NCBI GenBank assembly: GCA_001275005.1
Contig: JWZX01000910.1
Span: 1-21,114, forward strand
Source of the DNA: Chrysochromulina tobinii
Taxonomy: Eukaryota; Haptophyta; Prymnesiales; Chrysochromulinaceae
DNA: 21,114 bases
Direction of reading: 5' to 3'
Positions 17,117-21,114 of this stretch are shown here, one piece after another. Under the pieces are notes generated by a model. That model made no database searches. It worked only from the letters and a program-made list of their open reading frames with translations, and was not told where the DNA came from. Each line of letters begins with the position of its first letter. Position 1 is the stretch's first letter. The position numbers and the translations under genes are program-made.

Positions 17117-17896
17117 ATGCTCGTGCTCGTGTCGCCGCTGTTGCTCGCGCTCCTACGGGAGGCTGCGGGCGTGCCGTTGCGCGTTCGAGTGCAGTCCCCG
17201 ACCATGAAGCTTCCGAGCTCAGTCGCTGCAGTCGTGCCCGAGGCCGTGCGTGACCTACCGGTGACTGAGGCCAATTGGAAGGCGGTTCGCAGCTGCTTTC
17301 CCACAGAGGAGGCTGCAGCGAATGCCGTGAAGCTCAACAATGCAATTTTGCTGCCGTACGGCTTCGACGCATCCAACCGCGCCGCAAACATAGCGGGCAG
17401 CTACAAGGTGCTGCGGGAACTGCTTCAGGACGAGGGCGAGGTCCTCGAGATCATCACGAAGAATCCTGGCGTGCTCGGGTGCGTGCCTGCGGAGCTGGCC
17501 AAATCCGACGCGAACACCATCCGCATGGCAGCGGGCTTCGTCTCGGGCGTCGATTCCGTGCTGGGGCCAGCAAAGAGCTTCCTGACCGGCCTTGGTTGGT
17601 GGGACGAGAAGACCAAGGGCGTGCTCGTCGACGGTCAGCTGCGCGCGGTGGACACGAGCGCGGGAGCCGAGGAGAGCTCGCTCGCCGAGCTCGAGCTCGA
17701 AGAGATCGAGCTCGAAGGAGAGACCTTCCTCTTCGATGCGAATGGCCTGTACAATGGCGAGAAGAACTTGCTTTTGGCGCAGCGCGGTGAGGAGTGGGAC
17801 GCAGATCTTGCAAAGGCGCGCCCGGTGTGGGTGCCGTTCGGCACCTGGGATCCCGAGACGCAGTTCTTGGAAGAGTATGAGGAGGTGGATGAATGA
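17117..17896 (+). CDS. Conserved algal protein of unknown function, probably plastid-targeted
   Basis: The frame is open from an ATG at 16943, but I prefer the ATG at 17117 (259 residues). It begins MLVLVSPLLLALLREAAGVP, a good signal peptide followed by a basic/Ser-rich transit-like stretch, and the preceding 174 bp are compositionally non-coding. The core (NWKAVRSCFPTEEAAANAV, then LPYGFDASNRAANIAGSYKVL and ITKNPGVLGCVPAELAKSDA) resembles a repeat-like domain of algal plastid proteins with a KNPGVL motif reminiscent of mTERF repeats; I do not assign it there. The C-terminus is acidic and ends EEYEEVDE. It is single-exon. The next gene starts 51 bp downstream on the same strand and also carries a presequence. 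Confidence 0.65.
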   Translation: MLVLVSPLLLALLREAAGVPLRVRVQSPTMKLPSSVAAVVPEAVRDLPVTEANWKAVRSCFPTEEAAANAVKLNNAILLPYGFDASNRAANIAGSYKVLRELLQDEGEVLEIITKNPGVLGCVPAELAKSDANTIRMAAGFVSGVDSVLGPAKSFLTGLGWWDEKTKGVLVDGQLRAVDTSAGAEESSLAELELEEIELEGETFLFDANGLYNGEKNLLLAQRGEEWDADLAKARPVWVPFGTWDPETQFLEEYEEVDE

Positions 17897-17947
17897 AAAA
17901 ACGTCGTCTATCCTACGCGTCGTCTCGAGCTTTTTGGTACTTTCCGA

Positions 17948-19394
17948 ATGCCGCAGACCTTCTACGTCGCCGTACTCCTCCTCACCGCCTGCGCTGCTCC
18001 AGCAGCTATCCGATCGAAATTTGCTGTCTTCCGACGCCAGCCTGCTTGCAGCGCGAGGACGTCCTATATAGCGGGCAAGCTCACTTTCGCTGATCGGAAG
18101 GCGTTGCTCGAGGAAGAACAGGTGACGCGACTATTTGCGTGGGTGACCTGCGCCTTCCGCGGAGATGAGCGCTACAATGACTTGAGAGCGGCATTTACCG
18201 CGATTTTTAGCGACAATCCTGGGCCGCGTCTCACACAACTCCTGGCCGACGCCATGAAGATGTGCCCTCGAGAGGATGAGGCAGTCGGAGAGCCCTTCCA
18301 GCTCGCCGACCGAGTGCAAGCGTCCTTGGGTGCGATGGGCGCAGCGCAGTGGACTGGCCGATTCAAAACCCGGCCGCACGCCCTGTTGGATGTACGCGAA
18401 CTCAACGACGTCGATGAGTGGAGGCAACGGCTATCGCGTGGCGCACGTCGCACGCTTGCCAAGGCCGACGCGCAGGTTCAGAACTTTGCAGTGACGCTCC
18501 GACCCATCCGCGGCGGAGAACCGGCGCCGCACTCGTCGCTTGCGTGCTTTCGTGCGGTGTGCGCGCACGAGGTTCGGTTGCTTGCTGACGACGCCGACGA
18601 CGTGCTCGAGGCTCTGTCCGTCGCGATCAGTCGTTACATCGGGACGACTCGCATGGCGGGCGAGGTGAGAGTATACCGCGACGCGACGACCACTGATGAC
18701 GTTTGATTGCCATTCATCGCCTCCCTCATCAGGTACGAGAGTACCGCGACGTGCGCACCGGGCGTGTCGTCGCGATCGCGCACGAGGTAGCGAAGGGAAT
18801 GCTCGAATGACCTCTGATGACCTCTGATGACTTCTGATGACTTCTGATGACATCTGATGGCCTCTGATGGCCTCTGATGGCCTCTGATGGCGGTGATGGC
18901 CTCTGATGGCGGCCTCTAATTGCCTCCCTCATTAGGTTGTGAAGGGGAGAGTCCTTCGAGGGCAATGGTTCTATTGCGACGACGATGCGGCGCGCCAGTT
19001 TGTGTGGTTCCAGGCCGTCACGGCTCTGGTGGCGCGTGCGATCGAGGACGAGCGGATCGACGTAGTCGACCTCGGGCCTAGCGGCTCGGATGCCTTCACG
19101 GAACTTAAGGAGCGCTACGGATTCGTCACTGTGACCTCTTGATGAATGCTGATGATGATTGATTGTATCCCTAAGTAGGAGCGCTACGGATTTGTCACTG
19201 TGGAGGACTGGACGAGTGTGGCCTCTTGATGAATGCTGATGATGATTGATTGTATCCCTCATCAGGAGCGCTACGGATTTGTCACTGTGGAGGACTGGAC
19301 GAGTGTGGCCAAATATGAGGGTCCGTTCCACTTTTCGCTGGGCGAGAGGCCAAGTGAGCAGCTCACAGGATGGCTGGCAGCTCTCGGCAGTTGA
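17948..19394 (+). CDS. GNAT/FemAB-like acyltransferase, five exons, plastid presequence
   Basis: Exons 17948-18664, 18733-18786, 18936-19130, 19179-19217 and 19266-19394, all phase 0, give about 377 residues. The N-terminus (MPQTFYVAVLLLTACAAPAA then RSKFAVFRRQPACSARTS) looks like a signal plus plastid transit peptide. The body fits an acyl-CoA N-acyltransferase fold: LLDVRELNDVDEWRQRLSRG, SLACFRAVCAHEVRLL, EYRDVRTGRVVAIAHEV, RGQWFYCDDDAARQFVWFQA, and IDVVDLGPSGSDAFTELKERYGFV near the C-terminus. Substrate unknown. Exon 4 (ERYGFVTVEDWTS) duplicates the end of exon 3 and the start of exon 5, so the spliced protein would carry ERYGFVT three times. Without splicing at 18665 the frame stops in the array at 18706. 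Confidence 0.75.
18665..18732 (+). repeat. Acyltransferase intron 1, direct-repeat ends
   Basis: 68 nt, GAG|GTGAGA to CATCAG|GTACGA. The intron starts GTGAGAGTATACCGCGACG and exon 2 starts GTACGAGAGTACCGCGACG, clearly copies. The middle is CTGATGACGTTTGATTGCC. Confidence 0.8.
18787..18935 (+). repeat. Acyltransferase intron 2, CTGATGACCT array
   Basis: 149 nt, GAG|GTAGCG to CATTAG|GTTGTG. A run of 10-bp units CTGATGACCT/CTGATGGCCT lies at about 18810-18900. The intron start GTAGCGAAGGGAATG resembles exon 3's start GTTGTGAAGGGGAGA. Confidence 0.8.
19131..19178 (+). repeat. Acyltransferase intron 3, 48 nt
   Basis: ACT|GTGACC to AAGTAG|GAGCGC. It is nearly identical to the 48-nt intron at 19218-19265 and has GATGAATGCTGATGATGATT in its middle. 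It is very short for a spliceosomal intron; the donor is weak. Confidence 0.6.
19218..19265 (+). repeat. Acyltransferase intron 4, 48 nt, twin of intron 3
   Basis: AGT|GTGGCC to CATCAG|GAGCGC. The first six bases GTGGCC equal the continuation of exon 5 after the same AGT, so the repeat unit is exon segment plus intron (87 bp). Confidence 0.65.
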
Positions 19395-20042
19395 GCAGCT
19401 CTCGGCCTGGCGACTGCAGCAGCTGGCTTCTCGAACCTCTTCGACGTTCGACCCCGGCGACGTTGTCGAGCATCAGCCGCGCTCGTGCAGCCAGGTTCAG
19501 TCGTCAGGCGGGATCACCTTTAGCAAAATTGTGATCGAAGTCGACTATCAGCGCGTAGAAACCCCGCTCTGTGTCGCCAAGCAGGAGAATCCCACAGGCC
19601 GTCTTCGTCGACGCCGACACTGTGTGGATTGAGTGGGACACGAAGGCGTGAACAGCTCCTGGCGTGAACGCAGCTCCCTGGCATGGTATCACATTATTGA
19701 GAGAGAAACTATCGGAGTAGTTACGGAGTAGAGCGAACCCGAACGCTGCCCCGTGCCCGGCAGGTCAGGCGGATACCGAACCGCGAGCACTGCCCGAGGC
19801 CTAGGGCTAGGCGCTAGGCCCAACATGCCATAGCGCATAGGCGGCGCGGCATGCGGCGCGGGCGCTTTTAACACGATCATGACGGCTGACCGGACGGGGG
19901 ACAGACGCCGTCTTCTTACATCTTACTTCTATCCCGACGTATACACCCAGCAACCACCGTGTCGACGGTAATCCACCCCTTAAAAAAACCGCCCTATACG
20001 TTGTCAATACGGTACGTCGATACCCCGCGCAGCCTCACCGCA
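19395..20042. other. Convergent intergenic region
   Basis: It lies between the 3' ends of the acyltransferase and the MSS51-like gene. It contains partial GCAGCTCTCGGC repeats at 19378-19408 and an inverted repeat GGCCTAG/CTAGGCC (19798-19820). A 62-codon minus-strand frame at 19504-19692 lacks an ATG start and is not supported. Confidence 0.4.
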
Positions 20043-20966
20043 TCAGGCCCGTGAGCCGCTCAGCTCTCTCTCTGTGGAGCGGCTCACTACCTTTGCACAG
20101 TAGTTGGCCGCACCGCGGCCATCACACGCCTCCGCCACTGCGAGGCTACAAAAGGGATTGCGCTCATAGGGCGTCTCACAAAGGGCGGCGGCGGCGGGCG
20201 CCTCGAGGCTGGATCGGATGAACTCGTCATCACGCGCCGCATCACCCACTGAGAGGGCCGTCATCAACATCGGCCGTCGCGCCGCACGGAGCGCGTGGAG
20301 TGTAGGCGCCCATGCCTCGCGCCAGCCGGGCTCGCCGGTGCCCGGATTGAAGAGCACGAACGCGTCCGGAAGCGTCGCCTCCAGACCCGAATCCAGACTC
20401 GTGCCGTTGAGGAGTGCCCGGCCCAGCGCTCGGCCCAACTCGCCGCGATGGAAAAGGTCAGCAGTGCCCTCGGAAGGCACCGAGAGGCGCATGTGTAAGG
20501 CGCCGTCGGGCGACCGCCACTCACGCTCCAGCGGCACACCGGGCGGGGCGGCCTTCGGGCCGCAGAAGCTCACGTGAAGCTCCTTCATGCCCGTCAGACA
20601 CGCCAGCTCGCTCCAGATCTGGACAGGCAGCGTCGACTCTGCGCGAGAGCCGACGACGCACAGCCGGTACGCTGCTTGCTGCGGCGCTAGCGTCGCCAGC
20701 TGACGTGCGAGCGTTAGTGGGAAGGTCAGCGATGTCGATAGCAGCTGTATCGCGGCGAGCTGGTCTGCCACCTCGGCGGAGGGAAACCGTGGGGAGAGCC
20801 ACCCTCGCGCGTGAAGGTAGTCACGCCACGCCGTGAGCGGTTCGGTTTCGACTGTTGGCCTCAAGGCTCGTTGTACGGCGTCGGGCGTGATCCAAGGAGA
20901 AGGCTGAGTCAAAATGGCTCGTGCCGCGGCGAGGCGAGGCGTCGCGGTACTCAGACTTGGTCGCAT
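20043..20966 (-). CDS. MSS51 C-terminal-domain-like protein
   Basis: 307 residues from the ATG at 20964-20966; nine further upstream codons exist only from a TTG. The N-terminus (MRPSLSTATPRLAAARAIL) is basic, amphipathic-like and without acids, as in mitochondrial presequences. The body matches the C-terminal domain shared by MSS51/ZMYND17-type proteins: YRLCVVGSRAES, WSELACLTGMKELHVSFCGP, DLFHRGEL, then PDAFVLFNPGTGEPGWREAW, LRAARRPMLMTALSVGDA and YERNPFCSL near the end. In yeast, Mss51 couples COX1 translation to assembly; many eukaryotes have this domain alone, with no MYND zinc finger, as here. It is single-exon and diverges from a possible gene at the right edge. The family call is fairly good; the function is unproven. 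Confidence 0.75.
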   Translation of the reverse strand: MRPSLSTATPRLAAARAILTQPSPWITPDAVQRALRPTVETEPLTAWRDYLHARGWLSPRFPSAEVADQLAAIQLLSTSLTFPLTLARQLATLAPQQAAYRLCVVGSRAESTLPVQIWSELACLTGMKELHVSFCGPKAAPPGVPLEREWRSPDGALHMRLSVPSEGTADLFHRGELGRALGRALLNGTSLDSGLEATLPDAFVLFNPGTGEPGWREAWAPTLHALRAARRPMLMTALSVGDAARDDEFIRSSLEAPAAAALCETPYERNPFCSLAVAEACDGRGAANYCAKVVSRSTERELSGSRA

Positions 20967-21025
20967 TTCATCGCGCGTTCGTGAACACTCCAAGTCCAGT
21001 TCCTCGTGTCGAAAACACTCACAAG

Positions 21026-21065
21026 TAAGTCAAGTCAAGTCAAGTCAAGTCAAGTCAAGTCAAGT
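21026..21065. repeat. (CAAGT)n pentanucleotide microsatellite
   Basis: Seven perfect CAAGT units at 21031-21065 follow an imperfect CAAGTAAGT. The repeat lies about 60 bp upstream of the MSS51-like start codon and immediately before the possible right-edge gene, so it is within a presumed promoter. Confidence 0.9.
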
Positions 21066-21073
21066 GATTCAAA

Positions 21074-21114
21074 ATGGCGGTCGCCTTTCCGCCGCCTTTG
21101 GTGCCCATCGCTGG
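21074..21114 (+). CDS. Possible start of a divergent gene, cut by the window edge
   Basis: AAAATGGCGG is a good translation-start context and opens MAVAFPPPLVPIA to the edge. Only 13 complete codons are visible, so this is a candidate and nothing can be said of function. Confidence 0.25.
   Translation, partial: MAVAFPPPLVPIA

Noticed and set aside
18810-18900. CTGATGA/CTGA strings resembling box C/D snoRNA motifs
   Set aside because: The motifs overlap each other in every unit with no guide spacing or closing stem; they follow from the repeat unit.
19504-19692. 62-codon minus-strand frame reading like a protein fragment (GFYALIVDFDHNFAKGD)
   Set aside because: It has no ATG, no splice context and no family I recognise; too short to support.

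Overview
This is eukaryotic nuclear DNA, most likely from a GC-rich unicellular alga with a secondary plastid. A haptophyte is my first guess, and a stramenopile or another chromist alga is possible. The reasons are spliceosomal GT-AG introns, low-complexity Gly/Ala/Pro tracts, signal-plus-transit-like N-termini on two adjacent genes, and families restricted to eukaryotes (WWE, VHL-beta, GLE1, SANBR-type BTB). Several apparent long reading frames begin at TTG or GTG. I moved those starts to ATG or left the 5' end open.

Layout. (1) 1-1307: a partial minus-strand ORF diverges from a FAM173-like SAM methyltransferase. (2) 1948-4134: an Ankyrin-VHLbeta-WWE-PARP gene ends in a glycine-rich expansion cut by a TAA. 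(3) 4945-7093: a two-exon DUF6625 glycosyltransferase-like gene. (4) 7545-8201, minus: an ankyrin protein with FG motifs. (5) 8952-12011: a near-identical second Ank-VHLbeta-WWE-PARP copy. This one runs on in a single open frame through FG-nucleoporin-like sequence into a GLE1 mRNA-export domain. (6) 12666-16912, minus: an eight-exon homologue of animal SANBR/KIAA1841 that I could resolve exon by exon. (7) 17117-19394: two co-directional genes, both probably plastid-targeted, a conserved unknown and a five-exon GNAT/FemAB-like acyltransferase. (8) 20043-20966, minus: an MSS51 C-terminal-domain protein. A possible new gene starts at the right edge.

Two things stand out. The first is the PARP/nuclear-pore fusion: ADP-ribosyltransferase, FG repeats and GLE1 in one chain, with an Ank-FG gene head to head beside it. 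The second is a shared intron architecture in three unrelated genes. Their introns are short and filled with degenerate CTGATGACCT-type units, always in the sense orientation of the host gene. Most begin with a copy of the first bases of the downstream exon, or end with a copy of the upstream exon's end, and several carry extra internal AG|GT copies. This looks like intron birth and growth by local tandem duplication, caught at several ages. The youngest cases are two 48-nt introns flanking a duplicated 39-nt exon (19131-19265) and a possible nascent intron made by a 208-bp duplication at the end of the GLE1 gene (11832-12039). All splice sites are inferred from frame continuity and family similarity, not from transcripts.
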